A DNA stretch of 64,000 bases from Boseongicola sp. H5. GTDB taxonomy: Bacteria; Pseudomonadota; Alphaproteobacteria; Rhodobacterales; Rhodobacteraceae. Shown one piece after another: positions 1 to 8,545 of this stretch. Every line of letters starts with the position of its first letter. Position 1 is the first letter of the stretch. The stretch is from positions 62,001 to 126,000 of the forward strand of contig JACNMN010000002.1 in assembly GCA_020622165.1 (NCBI GenBank). The letters run 5' to 3'. Made by a program: the position numbers and the translations under genes. The notes beneath the pieces were generated by a model that was given only the letters and a program-made list of their open reading frames with translations, did not search any database and was not told the DNA's origin.

Positions 1-1036
1 TGCGCCGGGCCGCCAGTTGCATCCGGCCGCGCACGCCCTGAAGCCTGGAGAGCACGCCGAACACCATCTCCGCATCGGCGCCACCCGCGATGACAAGCCC
101 CGCGGCGGTCAGCACATTCATCGCCTGAAATCCGCCGATCAGCTCCAGCCGGGTCTGATATTGCTGCCCCTGCCAGCGAAACAGGACATCCTGCCCGGCT
201 TCGTCCAGGCGGCGCCCGGTGATCTTCATCCGGGCGTCTTCGGCATATTGGCCGATGGTGATCGCCTCGATATCGCGCGCCGCACAGGCGGCAACCACAT
301 CGGCGCCGCGCGGATCGTCGAGATTGACGACCGCCGTGCCCTCTTCGGGCAGAAGCTCGGTGAACAGGCGAAGCTTGGCGTGAAAATACGCCTCCATCGT
401 GCCGTGATAATCCAGATGGTCCTGGGTCAGGTTGGTGAAGGCGGCGGCGGCCAGATGCACCGCCTCCATCCGGCGCTGGTCCAGCCCGTGGGACGACGCC
501 TCCATCGCCACGTGCTGCACGTCGGCGGCGGCCATATCGGCCAGCAACTGATGCAGCGTCAGCGCGTCGGGCGTGGTGTGGATGCCCGGCGCGGTGAACG
601 CGCCTTCCACTCCGGTGGTCCCGATGCTTGCCGTCTCGATGCCCAGGGCGGCCCAGATCTGGCGGGTGAAACTGGCCACGCTCGTCTTGCCGTTGGTGCC
701 GGTGACGGCAACCATCGTTTCGGGCTGCGCCCCGAACCACAGCGCGCAGGCATGGGCAAAGACCGCGCGCGGATCCTCGGCCAGAACCACACCGACATCG
801 CGCAGATGTTCGGCGGCGATCTCCGCCCCCTCCCGGTCGGTCAGGATGACACCCGCCTGCATGCGCACCGCATACTGGATGAACTCGGCGCCATGGACCC
901 GCGTGCCGGGCAAGGCCGCGAACAGATGCCCCGGCTTGACCGCGCGGCTGTCAAGGCTGAGCCCGCTGACCGACACATCGCCGCCCCGGGTGGGCGTCAA
1001 GCCAAGCGCAGATAGTGTCTTCACTCCTGGCGCCAT
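1..1036 (-). CDS. murE: MurE, UDP-MurNAc-tripeptide synthetase (partial, C-terminus outside window)
   Basis: Adds meso-diaminopimelate to UDP-MurNAc-L-Ala-D-Glu in cytoplasmic peptidoglycan precursor synthesis. The visible N-terminal part (about 345 residues) has the Mur-ligase order: UMP-binding region with LSLDSRAVKPG near residue 27, the ATP P-loop GTNGKTS near residue 111, HTTPDA, and ASSHGL followed by DHLDYHG. The gene runs off the left edge, so the C-terminal DAP-binding domain is not seen. The start is placed at the ATG at 1036 because GGGGGA lies about eight bases upstream. An in-frame ATG at 1054, one base after the ftsI stop, would add six residues. It is last visible in the mraZ-rsmH-ftsL-ftsI-murE order, which supports the call. 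Confidence 0.95.
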   Translation of the reverse strand, partial: MAPGVKTLSALGLTPTRGGDVSVSGLSLDSRAVKPGHLFAALPGTRVHGAEFIQYAVRMQAGVILTDREGAEIAAEHLRDVGVVLAEDPRAVFAHACALWFGAQPETMVAVTGTNGKTSVASFTRQIWAALGIETASIGTTGVEGAFTAPGIHTTPDALTLHQLLADMAAADVQHVAMEASSHGLDQRRMEAVHLAAAAFTNLTQDHLDYHGTMEAYFHAKLRLFTELLPEEGTAVVNLDDPRGADVVAACAARDIEAITIGQYAEDARMKITGRRLDEAGQDVLFRWQGQQYQTRLELIGGFQAMNVLTAAGLVIAGGADAEMVFGVLSRLQGVRGRMQLAARR

Positions 1037-1055
1037 GGCCGATTCCCCCAACATC

Positions 1056-2840
1056 TCAGTCTGAGGCGCTGGATAGCTGAAAGCCGTCCAGGGGTTCAAT
1101 CTCTGGTCTGATCCCCAAAAGCGGCGCCACGCGGCGGATCACCTCCGCGGCGACGGGAACGGCGGTCCAGCCTGCAGTCCGCCGGGCTTCGCCGAGGGCC
1201 ACGATCTCGGGCTCATCGAGCGTCACGATCAGGACATATCTGGGATCGTCGGCGGGGAAGATGCTGGCGAAGGTGGACAGCACGCGATCCTCGAAATAGC
1301 CGCCGGTGGGGCGCGGCTTGTCCGCCGAACCGGTTTTTCCGCCAACGGCATAGCCGGGCACATCGCCGAAACTGGCCGTGCCATCGGTGACCACGGCGCG
1401 CAGCATGTCGCGGATCTGGGCCGAGACGGCCTCCGACACCACGCGCTCGCCCATCTGCGGCCCGTCCTGACGCAACAGTGTCGGGCGGATCAGCGTGCCG
1501 CCATTGGTGATCGAGGCATAGGCCGCGGCCAAATGAAGCGGCGAGGTCGAAATGCCATGGCCATAGGACACGGTCATCGTCGTCAACTCGCCCCATCTGG
1601 CGGGCAGGAGCGGTCGGCCGGACCGGCTTTCGACCATCTCCACCAATGTCGGCTGAAAGAAGCCGAGCTGTTCCAGAAACCGCTGCTGCCGCTCGGCGCC
1701 CATCATCTGGGCAAGGCGCGCGGTGCCGATGTTGGAGGAATGCACGATCACATCGCTGACCGACTGGCTGGGGCCGTAGCTGCGGAAATCGCTGATCGAA
1801 AAGCCGGACATGCGGAGCGGCCCGGTCGTATCCACCATGGTGGCCGGGTTGACCAGACCTTCGTTCAACGCCTGCGCAACGGTAAAGATCTTGAAGACGG
1901 AACCCAGCTCATACACGCCCTGAACGGCGCGATTGAACAGCGGGCTGTCGGCCTGGTCCCCTTCGGTCAGGGGTTGGGGGCGCGCGTTGGGGTCGAAATC
2001 CGGCAGTGACGCCATGGCCCGGATCTCGCCCGTATGGACATCCATCAGGACCGCCGACGCGCCGCGCGCATTCATGATCACCATGCCGCCCGCCAGCACC
2101 TGCTCCACCGCCGATTGCACGGTCAGGTCGATCGACAGTTCCAGCGGGGCACCGTCGCGGGCCGGATCGCGCAGATCCTCGTCGAACTGGGCCTCCACCC
2201 CGGCCACGCCGATCACTTCGGCGGCGTTCACGGCCTCCTGTCCGAAACCGGCACCTCCCAGGATATGGGCCGCGACCGAGCCGTTGGGATAAAGCCGCAT
2301 CTCCCGCGGCCCGAAAAGGAGACCGGGCTCCCCCAACTCGTGCACCTGCTGCTCCTGCTCGGGCGAGATGTAGCGGCGCAGCCAGATGAACCGGCTGTCC
2401 GATGTGAACCGGCGCAGAAGCGCCTCCTCCTCCAGATCCGGGAAAATCCCGGCCAGCCCACGGGCGGCCGCCACGGGATCGATGATCTCATGCGGGTGGG
2501 CATATAGCGAGTTCGTCACCAGATTGGTCGCCAGCACGCGGCCCTCGCGGTCCACGATATCGGCGCGCGTGTTGAGAATGGCCGAACCCGATGTCGCGAT
2601 CCGCGGTTCCTCCGGCTCGGAGGCGGCAAGGGTCGACATGCGCAACCCCACGGTCACGAAAGCGGCGAAAAAACACATCGCCAGAAGCAGCAGCCGCGTC
2701 TCGGCGCGCTGGCGCATCTTGTCGCGTATCGCCTCATGCCTCAGACGCAGGTTCTCCCGCTCGATCGCATCGGGGTTTTCCCCATGCTCCCGGGCTTTCA
2801 GGATCCGCGTGAGCGGGCGTAAGGGCGTGCGAAGCGTCAT
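1056..2840 (-). CDS. ftsI: FtsI/PBP3, septal peptidoglycan transpeptidase
   Basis: Class B penicillin-binding protein that cross-links septal murein. At 594 residues it has normal family length: cytoplasmic N-terminus, one membrane segment at about residues 49-70 (LLLLAMCFFAAF), the dimerisation/pedestal region, then the transpeptidase domain. The active-site motifs are all present: SVFK with Ser314, SSN at 368-370 and KTG at 502-504. The start codon overlaps the ftsL stop as ATGA, indicating translational coupling, and murE follows almost immediately. Intact and unremarkable. Confidence 0.97.
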   Translation of the reverse strand: MTLRTPLRPLTRILKAREHGENPDAIERENLRLRHEAIRDKMRQRAETRLLLLAMCFFAAFVTVGLRMSTLAASEPEEPRIATSGSAILNTRADIVDREGRVLATNLVTNSLYAHPHEIIDPVAAARGLAGIFPDLEEEALLRRFTSDSRFIWLRRYISPEQEQQVHELGEPGLLFGPREMRLYPNGSVAAHILGGAGFGQEAVNAAEVIGVAGVEAQFDEDLRDPARDGAPLELSIDLTVQSAVEQVLAGGMVIMNARGASAVLMDVHTGEIRAMASLPDFDPNARPQPLTEGDQADSPLFNRAVQGVYELGSVFKIFTVAQALNEGLVNPATMVDTTGPLRMSGFSISDFRSYGPSQSVSDVIVHSSNIGTARLAQMMGAERQQRFLEQLGFFQPTLVEMVESRSGRPLLPARWGELTTMTVSYGHGISTSPLHLAAAYASITNGGTLIRPTLLRQDGPQMGERVVSEAVSAQIRDMLRAVVTDGTASFGDVPGYAVGGKTGSADKPRPTGGYFEDRVLSTFASIFPADDPRYVLIVTLDEPEIVALGEARRTAGWTAVPVAAEVIRRVAPLLGIRPEIEPLDGFQLSSASD

Positions 2841-3187
2841 GGCAGCTGCTCCGGGTCATAATTGAGGCCGGTCAGCGTCTCGTTGATCAGCTGATCCAGT
2901 AGCGGGGGGTAGACCACCTGATGCACGTCACCGAAATGATCGGGCGACATCGGCATCAGCCCCAACCGGTCGAAATTCAGATCGGCCAGTTCCCGCAGAC
3001 GGTCGGGGCGGTTCAGATAGGCCCATTCGGCCCGCAGGACCGACAACCGCTCCCGCTCGGCGCCAATGGCGCTTTGCAGGCGCTCCACCTCGCGGACGGA
3101 ATGCTGGGTCAGGATGTTCTGGTGATAGGCCCAGTATCCGAGCCCGATCACGGCCAGGGCCGCCAGAACGGTCGCAAATCCGCGCAT
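2837..3187 (-). CDS. ftsL: FtsL-like divisome protein
   Basis: Small (116 aa) bitopic membrane protein: a short cytoplasmic end, a membrane segment at residues 4-20, then a heptad-like region (VERLQSAIGAERERLSVL) that would form the periplasmic coiled coil pairing with FtsB/FtsQ. Sequence is weakly conserved in this family, so the call rests on size, topology and position between rsmH and ftsI. It overlaps the rsmH stop as TGATG and the ftsI start as ATGA, so it is co-translated in the dcw operon. Confidence 0.85.
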   Translation of the reverse strand: MRGFATVLAALAVIGLGYWAYHQNILTQHSVREVERLQSAIGAERERLSVLRAEWAYLNRPDRLRELADLNFDRLGLMPMSPDHFGDVHQVVYPPLLDQLINETLTGLNYDPEQLP

Positions 3188-4197
3188 CAGGTGATCTCCG
3201 CCAGTTGCGGAAGGCCAAAGACCTCCTGCGGGACGGGGCTGGCGGGCACATCGGTCCGCCGGGCCACGCGCAGTTTCGCCGACCGGGCGCGGGGATTTGC
3301 GGATAGCTCCTCGGCATCCGGCGCAATGGCGCGGCGGGGCGTCAACTCGAACGCCGGCTGGCGCTCCGCCGCCTCGGGCGCATAGCGCGAGCCGCCGCCG
3401 CCGGTGCTGGCGCGGTCCTGCAGGAACCGCTTCACGATCCTGTCTTCGATGGAATGGAAGGTCACGACGGCAAGCCGGCCACCGGGTTTCAACGCGCGCT
3501 CCGCGGCCTGCAATCCTTCGGCCAGCTGGCCCAGTTCGTCATTCACCGCGATGCGGATCGCCTGAAAGCTGCGGGTCGCGGGATGGCTCTGGCCCGGCTT
3601 GGCACGCGGCAGGTTCTTCTCGACAATGGCGGCCAGTTCCGAGGTTCGCGTGATCCGCGCCTCGGCCCGCGCGGCAACGATCGACCGCGCGATGCGCCGG
3701 GCCGCGCGTTCCTCGCCGTAATGGTAGAGAATATCGGCCAAGAGCGCCTCGGGCGCGTCATTGACGATATCTTCGGCCGAGAGGCCGGCCTGCCCCATCC
3801 GCATGTCCAGCGGGCCGTCGTTGCGGAACGAAAATCCGCGCTCCGCCCGGTCCAGCTGCATAGAGGACACGCCCAGATCGAGCACGATCCCGTCCAGCGC
3901 GGGATAGCCCGCTTCGGCGGCATGGATGTCCATTGCGGAAAACTCGCCTGCGACCAGCACCAGCCGGTCGCCCATATCGCGGGCCCAGTCTCCGGCCATT
4001 TCGAAGGCCAAAGGGTCGCGATCCACACCGATCACCGTGTCCGCTCCGGCGTCAAGCAAGCCACGGGCGTAGCCACCAGCGCCGAAAGTGCCGTCCAGCC
4101 AGACCCCGCCAACGGGGGCCACCGCGCGCAACAGCGGCGCCAGCAGAACGGGAATATGGGGACGCTCGGCCGGGCTGGAAGGCCTCTTGGCCGACAT
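3187..4197 (-). CDS. rsmH: RsmH, 16S rRNA m4C1402 methyltransferase
   Basis: S-adenosylmethionine-dependent N4-methyltransferase acting on C1402 of 16S rRNA (formerly MraW). The 336-residue product starts HIPVLL and has the SAM-binding segment [16 protein letters not shown], the acidic GVDRDP loop, [11 protein letters not shown], and the C-terminal [15 protein letters not shown] motif typical of the family. The start is the ATG at 4197, whose first base is the last base of the mraZ stop (TGATG). A GTG one codon upstream is less likely. It sits second in the dcw cluster, as usual. Confidence 0.96.
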   Translation of the reverse strand: MSAKRPSSPAERPHIPVLLAPLLRAVAPVGGVWLDGTFGAGGYARGLLDAGADTVIGVDRDPLAFEMAGDWARDMGDRLVLVAGEFSAMDIHAAEAGYPALDGIVLDLGVSSMQLDRAERGFSFRNDGPLDMRMGQAGLSAEDIVNDAPEALLADILYHYGEERAARRIARSIVAARAEARITRTSELAAIVEKNLPRAKPGQSHPATRSFQAIRIAVNDELGQLAEGLQAAERALKPGGRLAVVTFHSIEDRIVKRFLQDRASTGGGGSRYAPEAAERQPAFELTPRRAIAPDAEELSANPRARSAKLRVARRTDVPASPVPQEVFGLPQLAEIT

Positions 4198-4727
4198 CAC
4201 GCATGCCCGTCGTCGGAAGTATCAAGCCCGGCCTGCCCGGCCAGCGAGAGCGGATCGAAGAATTCATTGCCTTGCCCCAGAGCCGCCAACAGTGCCTCGA
4301 TATTCTCATCCGCTGCGGCTCCATCGGCGGAGTTGAGAATGTGGAACTTGTCGCCCTTGCCCTGAAACAGGGCTTCGGCGCCCAGGCCGATCTTGTCGCG
4401 GGCCTGGGCCGACAGAACCAGCCGGCCGGTATCGTCGACGCTGGTTTCGTCGCATTTCGAATAATAGAGATATTCCAGTGCCGTCCGAAGCTGCGTGCCG
4501 CGCTTCTCGGCCCGGATTATCGCGTCGATCTCGTCGAAAGCATCGCCGGACAGGCATTCAAGATAATTCGCGTTCGAGTTGCCATAGGCAATGTAGAGAC
4601 GCGGTGCGCCGCCGGGGGTGTAGTGCTTGTCGGAGTTTTGCAGAACGCGACGAAATTTGACCGGGATCGACACCCGGCCCTTTCCATCCACCTTGTTCAG
4701 GCTTTCACCCTGAAACCTGCGTTCCAC
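4197..4727 (-). CDS. mraZ: MraZ, AbrB-fold transcriptional regulator of the dcw cluster
   Basis: DNA-binding regulator heading the division cluster. It contains the two SpoVT/AbrB repeats: the first around [17 protein letters not shown] and the second around [21 protein letters not shown] place the start at the GTG at 4727, giving 176 residues that begin [17 protein letters not shown]. It has a GAGGG ribosome site just upstream and lines up with MraZ N-termini. An ATG further upstream (4814) would add 29 residues unlike the family. The C-terminus has a longer acidic tail than in enterobacteria. It overlaps rsmH. Confidence 0.93.
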   Translation of the reverse strand: MERRFQGESLNKVDGKGRVSIPVKFRRVLQNSDKHYTPGGAPRLYIAYGNSNANYLECLSGDAFDEIDAIIRAEKRGTQLRTALEYLYYSKCDETSVDDTGRLVLSAQARDKIGLGAEALFQGKGDKFHILNSADGAAADENIEALLAALGQGNEFFDPLSLAGQAGLDTSDDGHA

Positions 4728-4784
4728 TGTCTCGCGCCCTCTTTGTGCCGCAATTCGGCCACATATCGGCTCCGGAACGGACAA

Positions 4785-4821
4785 CGGCGGATCGAGCAAG
4801 CTGCCACTGCCCAATCCGCCG
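4785..4821 (-). other. Stable hairpin in the mraZ leader
   Basis: On the transcript, CGGCGGAT pairs with ATCCGCCG. An inner helix (GGGCAG against TTGCTC with G-U pairs) continues it, leaving a loop of about seven bases. It lies about 60 bases before the mraZ start. No U-run follows, so it is not an ordinary intrinsic terminator; it could be an RNA-processing or stabilising structure. Confidence 0.5.
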
Positions 4822-5013
4822 CCCTCGTCCCATTGCTGGGTGTCCGACTGCGCAGGCCACCTGGGGGGATGTCTGCTCGCTTGCGCGCCGGATCTCTTTG
4901 TTCAGCGTGTGAGAGTGCCTGTATAAAACCTGCCATTTTTTGTTTTTGTCCCGAACCTTGTCCGGCCCGGTGCGATCTCAACTGCTGTGGGAAGTTTGTC
5001 TCATGGAATGATT

Positions 5014-5048
5014 TCCCATGCAATCCCTTTCTATGGGAATTTTCCCCA
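5014..5048 (-). promoter_or_regulatory. Candidate MraZ-box array
   Basis: Read on the minus strand, TGGGG (5048-5044), AGGGA (5028-5024) and TGGGA (5018-5014) lie in the same 10-bp phase; the slot between the first two carries TCCCA instead. MraZ is known to bind direct TGGGN repeats spaced by five bases upstream of dcw clusters. The site is about 290 bases before the mraZ start, consistent with a long leader. This is a candidate by pattern only. Confidence 0.45.
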
Positions 5049-5397
5049 AGATGTGGTTTCAAAGGCAACCCTGGCACAAGTGATAGTGGTCAAAACGGCG
5101 CAACGGCGCCCACAATTTGTGCCCCGGTCCACATGGCGCCCAAGATGTAGAGAAGATAAGAGGCCGTACCCTCACGGGAAAAAAATCCAGCAATCCTGAA
5201 AATCGACAGCGATATCGCCGGGATCCATCATGATCGGCCGCGAATCACCCTGCGTCACGCCCCGTTCGCGGCGGAAACACCGCGTCGGCCATGAGGAAAC
5301 CGGTCAGCCCGGTGCCGCACCATAGCCGCCCCGCCCGTTGCAGACGATATGATGAAACCGGGACGGACGCGCGGCGCGCATGTCCCGCCGGTGGGGC

Positions 5398-6498
5398 TCA
5401 GGCCATGCCGCCCGCCACCAGCCGCGCGGCCAGCGCGGCATAAGCCTCCGCCATCGGGCTGTCTCCGGCGGCAATCGGCACGCCGCTATCGCCCGCAAGT
5501 CGCGTTTCCAGCGAAATCGGCAACGCGCCCAGAAACGGAAGGCCCACGGCTTTCGCCTCCGCCTCGACCCCGCCCTGTCCGAAGATATGCGTTTCATGCC
5601 CGCATTTCGGGCAATGAAAGGTCGACATGTTCTCGATCAGCCCCAGAACCGGGGTCTTCAACATCTCGAACATGTTCAGCGCCTTGCGCGCGTCCAGCAG
5701 CGCAACGTCCTGCGGCGTCGATACCACGATCGCCCCGGTCAGTTTCGACCGCTGGCAAAGCGTCATCGCGACATCGCCCGTGCCCGGCGGCAGATCGACC
5801 AGCAACACGTCCAGCTCGCCCCACTGGACCTGCCCCAGCATCTGCTGCAACGCCCCCATCAGCATGGGGCCGCGCCAGACCACGGCTTGCTCCTCGGGCA
5901 GCATGAAACCGATCGACATGCAGGTGACGCCATGGCTGTGCAGCGGGATGATCGTCTTGCCGTCCGGCGAGGCGGGGCGTTTGTTCACGCCCATCATCCG
6001 GGGCTGGGACGGCCCGTAGATATCCGCATCCAGAAGCCCCACCTTGCGGCCCTGCCGGGCCAGCGCCACGGCCAGATTGGACGAAACGGTGGATTTGCCG
6101 ACCCCGCCCTTGCCGGATCCGATTGCGATGATCCGCGCGACACCCTTCGGGTTCATCGGCTCGGCCTGCGGTTTCGGATGGCCGCCGATCTTCAGGGTGG
6201 GCGGTGCAGCACCCGGCGCGCCCGCCGGCGGCGCCGGTGCCTTCGCAGCGGGGCCATGGGCGGTGAGCGCCACCGTGGCGGAGGCAACGCCGGGCAATTT
6301 CTTCACAAGCTGTTCGGCGGCCAGACGCACGGGCTCCATCTTCCGCGCCTGATCGGAGCTTTCGGTTTCGATGATGAAACTGACCCTGTCGCCCTGAACC
6401 TGCACCGCGCGCACCAGATCGCGACTGATCAGATCGCCGCCATCGGGCAGGGTCAGTCCGGAAAGGGCATCAAGAACGGTTTGCTTGGTCAGGGTCAT
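5398..6498 (-). CDS. mrp: Mrp/ApbC-type iron-sulfur cluster carrier ATPase
   Basis: Cytoplasmic P-loop ATPase that carries and transfers [4Fe-4S] clusters to apoproteins. The 366 residues comprise an N-terminal MIP18/DUF59 domain (about 1-85), a proline/alanine-rich linker (about 86-115) and the ParA/MinD-like domain. The latter has the deviant Walker [12 protein letters not shown] near residue 129, [21 protein letters not shown], and the cluster-binding CPKC pair near residue 298. Transcribed alone on the minus strand upstream of the dcw region. Complete, normal length. Confidence 0.93.
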   Translation of the reverse strand: MTLTKQTVLDALSGLTLPDGGDLISRDLVRAVQVQGDRVSFIIETESSDQARKMEPVRLAAEQLVKKLPGVASATVALTAHGPAAKAPAPPAGAPGAAPPTLKIGGHPKPQAEPMNPKGVARIIAIGSGKGGVGKSTVSSNLAVALARQGRKVGLLDADIYGPSQPRMMGVNKRPASPDGKTIIPLHSHGVTCMSIGFMLPEEQAVVWRGPMLMGALQQMLGQVQWGELDVLLVDLPPGTGDVAMTLCQRSKLTGAIVVSTPQDVALLDARKALNMFEMLKTPVLGLIENMSTFHCPKCGHETHIFGQGGVEAEAKAVGLPFLGALPISLETRLAGDSGVPIAAGDSPMAEAYAALAARLVAGGMA

Positions 6499-6564
6499 CT
6501 CAGGGCTCCGTGCAGTATCGCCTGAGCGATTTGGTCATGCTTTGCCCATCACATAGGGCAGAAC

Positions 6565-7752
6565 TCACCGGCGCGCACCCCATGCGATCAGGATCAAATG
6601 ACACAGCCCTCCGGCAAGACCGGCAATCACCAGCGCCGCGCCGATCCCGACCCAATCGGCCAGCGCGCCGATGGCAAACGCCCCCAGGGCGACGGTGCCG
6701 AAGCCCGCCACGGTCCACAGACTCATCACGCGGCCCCGCAATGCGTCGGGCAGATCGGTCTGGATCGCGGCCTGCAGGCTGACCCCGCACCATGTGGAGC
6801 AAAACCCCGCCAGCCCGACCGCCAGCAGGGCAACCGACCAGACCGGCGCCACCCCCATGCCGACAACGGCCAGTTGCCCGCCCATCACCGCCGCATAGAC
6901 CGCAAGCGGAATGCGTGCGCCCACGGCCCCGACCCCCACCGCCTTGACCAGCGCGGCCACAACGGCCCCGGCACCCGCCGCCGCGGTCAAGAGACCCAGA
7001 CCTTCGGCGCCCCTCTCGAACGCGCCATCGGCCAGAACCGGCAACACCTCCAGAGCTCCCCGCGCGCTTGTTGCGAAAATCATCGTCAGCAGAAAGGCAA
7101 GCCGGATCAGCGGCGTGTCGCGGGCATAGCGAAACCCGTCGGCAAGCTCGCCGAAGAACGGCCGCGCCTGGCGTGGCGGCAGATCCCGCGGGCGCAATTG
7201 GCTCAGCACCGCAAGCATCGGCAGATAGAAGGCGACCGCGACCCACAAGGCCACCGGCGCGCCGAACTGCGCGATGATCAGGCCCGCGCCCGCCGGCGCC
7301 ACAAGGCGGGCCATGTTGAAGTTGAGCGCCGTGGCCGAAACCACATGCTGCACCAGTTCCGTCGGGACGAGACGCGGGCCGAGCGACATCCTGACGGGGT
7401 GGTGCGCCGAGCTGACGATACCGATGGCCAGCGCCGCCAGCGCCAGCCCCGGCGCCCCGATCCAGGGCAGCGACAGCGCCAGAACCGTGATGCAGATCAC
7501 CTGTCCCGAATTGGTCACGATGGAGGCGCGGCGGATATCCACCCGGTCGGTGAGCACGCCAAAGAAGGGACCGGTAAGCAGGGTAGGCAGCAGGCTGAGC
7601 CCCGCGACGAGGCCCACGAATCCAGCCGATCCCGTCCGCTCCCAGGCGAGCCAGGAAATCGTCACCCGCTGGATCCAGATCGCCTGCACCGCGAAAAACA
7701 CGCCGATGAAGAACAACCGGAACTGACGGTTGGAAAAAGCGGCGACTTTCAT
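6565..7752 (-). CDS. MFS transporter, EntS/MFS_3-like
   Basis: A 395-residue inner-membrane protein with about 12 hydrophobic segments. It has the MFS loop signature between TM2 and TM3 (GVLTDRVDIRRASI) and a weaker copy in the second half (DALRGRVMSLW). This pattern fits the EntS/macrolide-efflux-like MFS branch, usually drug or siderophore exporters; the substrate cannot be read from sequence. The start is the ATG at 7752 (MKVAAFSNRQFRLFFIG), which matches family N-termini; upstream in-frame codons look non-coding. Divergent from the DUF1127 gene. Confidence 0.82.
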   Translation of the reverse strand: MKVAAFSNRQFRLFFIGVFFAVQAIWIQRVTISWLAWERTGSAGFVGLVAGLSLLPTLLTGPFFGVLTDRVDIRRASIVTNSGQVICITVLALSLPWIGAPGLALAALAIGIVSSAHHPVRMSLGPRLVPTELVQHVVSATALNFNMARLVAPAGAGLIIAQFGAPVALWVAVAFYLPMLAVLSQLRPRDLPPRQARPFFGELADGFRYARDTPLIRLAFLLTMIFATSARGALEVLPVLADGAFERGAEGLGLLTAAAGAGAVVAALVKAVGVGAVGARIPLAVYAAVMGGQLAVVGMGVAPVWSVALLAVGLAGFCSTWCGVSLQAAIQTDLPDALRGRVMSLWTVAGFGTVALGAFAIGALADWVGIGAALVIAGLAGGLCHLILIAWGARR

Positions 7753-7960
7753 GGCGCGTGCCCAAAAACGCAGCAAAACAAGGATGATGGGTATGCATGT
7801 TCTGCATAGCAGCATTGTCCCTGCCGGGGATTGTGCATGCGCAGCATGTGGCTATCTTTCTGTTGCAAGAGGCAAAATGCCCCCGCAAACAGATCGCCAT
7901 CCAAAGCGCTTCGGAAATGGGTCCGGGCGCCGTTGGCGGCACTTAATTGAGGTACGACCA

Positions 7961-8185
7961 ATGGCCTATGTATCGGGCTCTCATTCATCCGCTCTCTCTT
8001 TCGGCGACCGTCTGGCAGAGATCAAGACCCAGCTTGTCGAGGCCTATACCGCCCACAAGCTGTATCGCCGCACGATGACCGAGCTGGAACGCTGCTCGGA
8101 CCGCGAATTGAACGATCTCGGGCTGTCACGCTCGATGATCAAATCGGTGGCCCTTGAGGCCGCCTATGGCAAGGCCAAGCGCTGA
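7961..8185 (+). CDS. DUF1127 small arginine-rich protein (CcaF1-like)
   Basis: 74-residue protein whose C-terminal half carries the DUF1127 signature (LERCSDRELNDLGLSRSMI). GAGGT lies upstream of the ATG. In Rhodobacter sphaeroides a DUF1127 protein (RSP_6037/CcaF1) is co-transcribed with the CcsR1-4 sRNAs and acts as an RNA-binding factor that influences their maturation (established). Here a similar set of CCUCCUCCC hairpins starts 15 bases after the stop codon, so I infer the same role and co-transcription. No convincing RpoH-type promoter could be read in the 208-base intergenic region with the MFS gene. Confidence 0.88.
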   Translation: MAYVSGSHSSALSFGDRLAEIKTQLVEAYTAHKLYRRTMTELERCSDRELNDLGLSRSMIKSVALEAAYGKAKR

Positions 8186-8200
8186 GCCACCCGAAATTCG

Positions 8201-8229
8201 CGCGGCCCGCTCCTCCCTTAGGGCCCGCG
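8201..8229 (+). ncRNA. CcsR/cuckoo-type hairpin, copy 1
   Basis: Stem CGCGGCCC against GGGCCCGCG (one bulged C) presenting the loop GCTCCTCCCTTA, i.e. an anti-Shine-Dalgarno-like CUCCUCCC. First of six hairpins in tandem after the DUF1127 gene. Confidence 0.75.
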
Positions 8230-8236
8230 ATGCGAC

Positions 8237-8273
8237 GCGGCAGCATCCTCCTCCTCCCTTTGGATGAGGCCGC
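8237..8273 (+). ncRNA. CcsR/cuckoo-type hairpin, copy 2
   Basis: Outer stem GCGGC/GCCGC and inner stem CATC/GATG, separated by an AG/AG internal loop. The apical loop contains CCTCCTCCTCCC, the longest motif of the array. Confidence 0.8.
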
Positions 8274-8278
8274 AAAGC

Positions 8279-8315
8279 GGATCGAACCTCTCCTCCTCCC
8301 TTTTGAGGTTTGGTC
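8279..8315 (+). ncRNA. CcsR/cuckoo-type hairpin, copy 3
   Basis: Twelve-base stem GGATCGAACCTC against GAGGTTTGGTCC. It is fully paired if two G-U pairs are allowed, and displays TCCTCCTCCC in the loop. The stem sequence is unrelated to the other copies while the loop is kept. Confidence 0.82.
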
Positions 8316-8320
8316 CATTC

Positions 8321-8355
8321 ACGGCGGCTCCGTCCTCCTCCCTTGGGGTCGCCGT
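8321..8355 (+). ncRNA. CcsR/cuckoo-type hairpin, copy 4
   Basis: Eleven-base stem ACGGCGGCTCC against GGGGTCGCCGT (G-U pairs allowed) with loop GTCCTCCTCCCTT. Same loop, different stem from its neighbours. Confidence 0.82.
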
Positions 8356-8380
8356 TAAGTTCCGGGCCATCTGGCCCACA

Positions 8381-8415
8381 TATCGGCCCCCTCTCCTCCT
8401 CCCTTTGAGGGGCGC
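8381..8415 (+). ncRNA. CcsR/cuckoo-type hairpin, copy 5
   Basis: Core stem CCCCTC/GAGGGG closing the loop TCCTCCTCCCTT, with imperfect outer pairing. The weakest stem of the set, but the loop motif is intact. Confidence 0.75.
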
Positions 8416-8423
8416 TGAGATCT

Positions 8424-8475
8424 GGCGGTGGCACCTTCTCCTCCCGTTTTGGTGTCACCGCCTTTTTTCTTTCCC
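8424..8475 (+). terminator. CcsR/cuckoo-type hairpin copy 6, doubling as intrinsic terminator
   Basis: Twelve-base stem GGCGGTGGCACC against GGTGTCACCGCC (one G-U), loop with TCTCCTCCC, immediately followed by TTTTTTCTTT. The last array member therefore also supplies the Rho-independent end of the DUF1127-RNA transcript. Confidence 0.85.
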
Positions 8476-8516
8476 CTAGAGATCGCCCTGTCCCGCTCCG
8501 CCCTTTGATCTTATTT

Positions 8517-8527
8517 GTACAATGTAC
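8517..8527 (+). promoter_or_regulatory. Palindromic operator overlapping a -10-like box
   Basis: GTACA-A-TGTAC, a perfect 11-bp palindrome 18 bases before the DHFR-like gene. It overlaps TACAAT, a good -10 candidate. A repressor at this site would block the promoter. The TetR-like remnant just downstream of the gene may once have encoded it (inference). Confidence 0.5.
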
Positions 8528-8545
8528 GAATGATCGGAGCGTTTC

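Larger units (their letters stand above)
4728..5397 (-). promoter_or_regulatory. Long dcw upstream region / probable extended mraZ 5' leader
   Basis: 670 bases with no convincing gene between mraZ and the end of mrp. In Rhodobacter sphaeroides the dcw cluster is preceded by an uncommonly long leader that yields the abundant sRNA UpsM (established knowledge). The arrangement here is comparable in length and position, but I cannot show sequence identity. The region holds a strong hairpin (4785-4821) and candidate MraZ boxes (5014-5048). I could not place the promoter or an internal terminator with confidence. Confidence 0.5.

Noticed and set aside
4697-5077. A 126-codon minus-strand open frame upstream of mraZ
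   Set aside because: No ribosome site or family similarity; it overlaps the mraZ N-terminus and the leader structures, and looks non-coding.
8201-8475. Possible CRISPR-like or simple repeat from the recurring CTCCTCCC
   Set aside because: Only the loop motif recurs; spacing is irregular and each copy has its own stem, which fits CcsR/cuckoo hairpins, not a CRISPR array.
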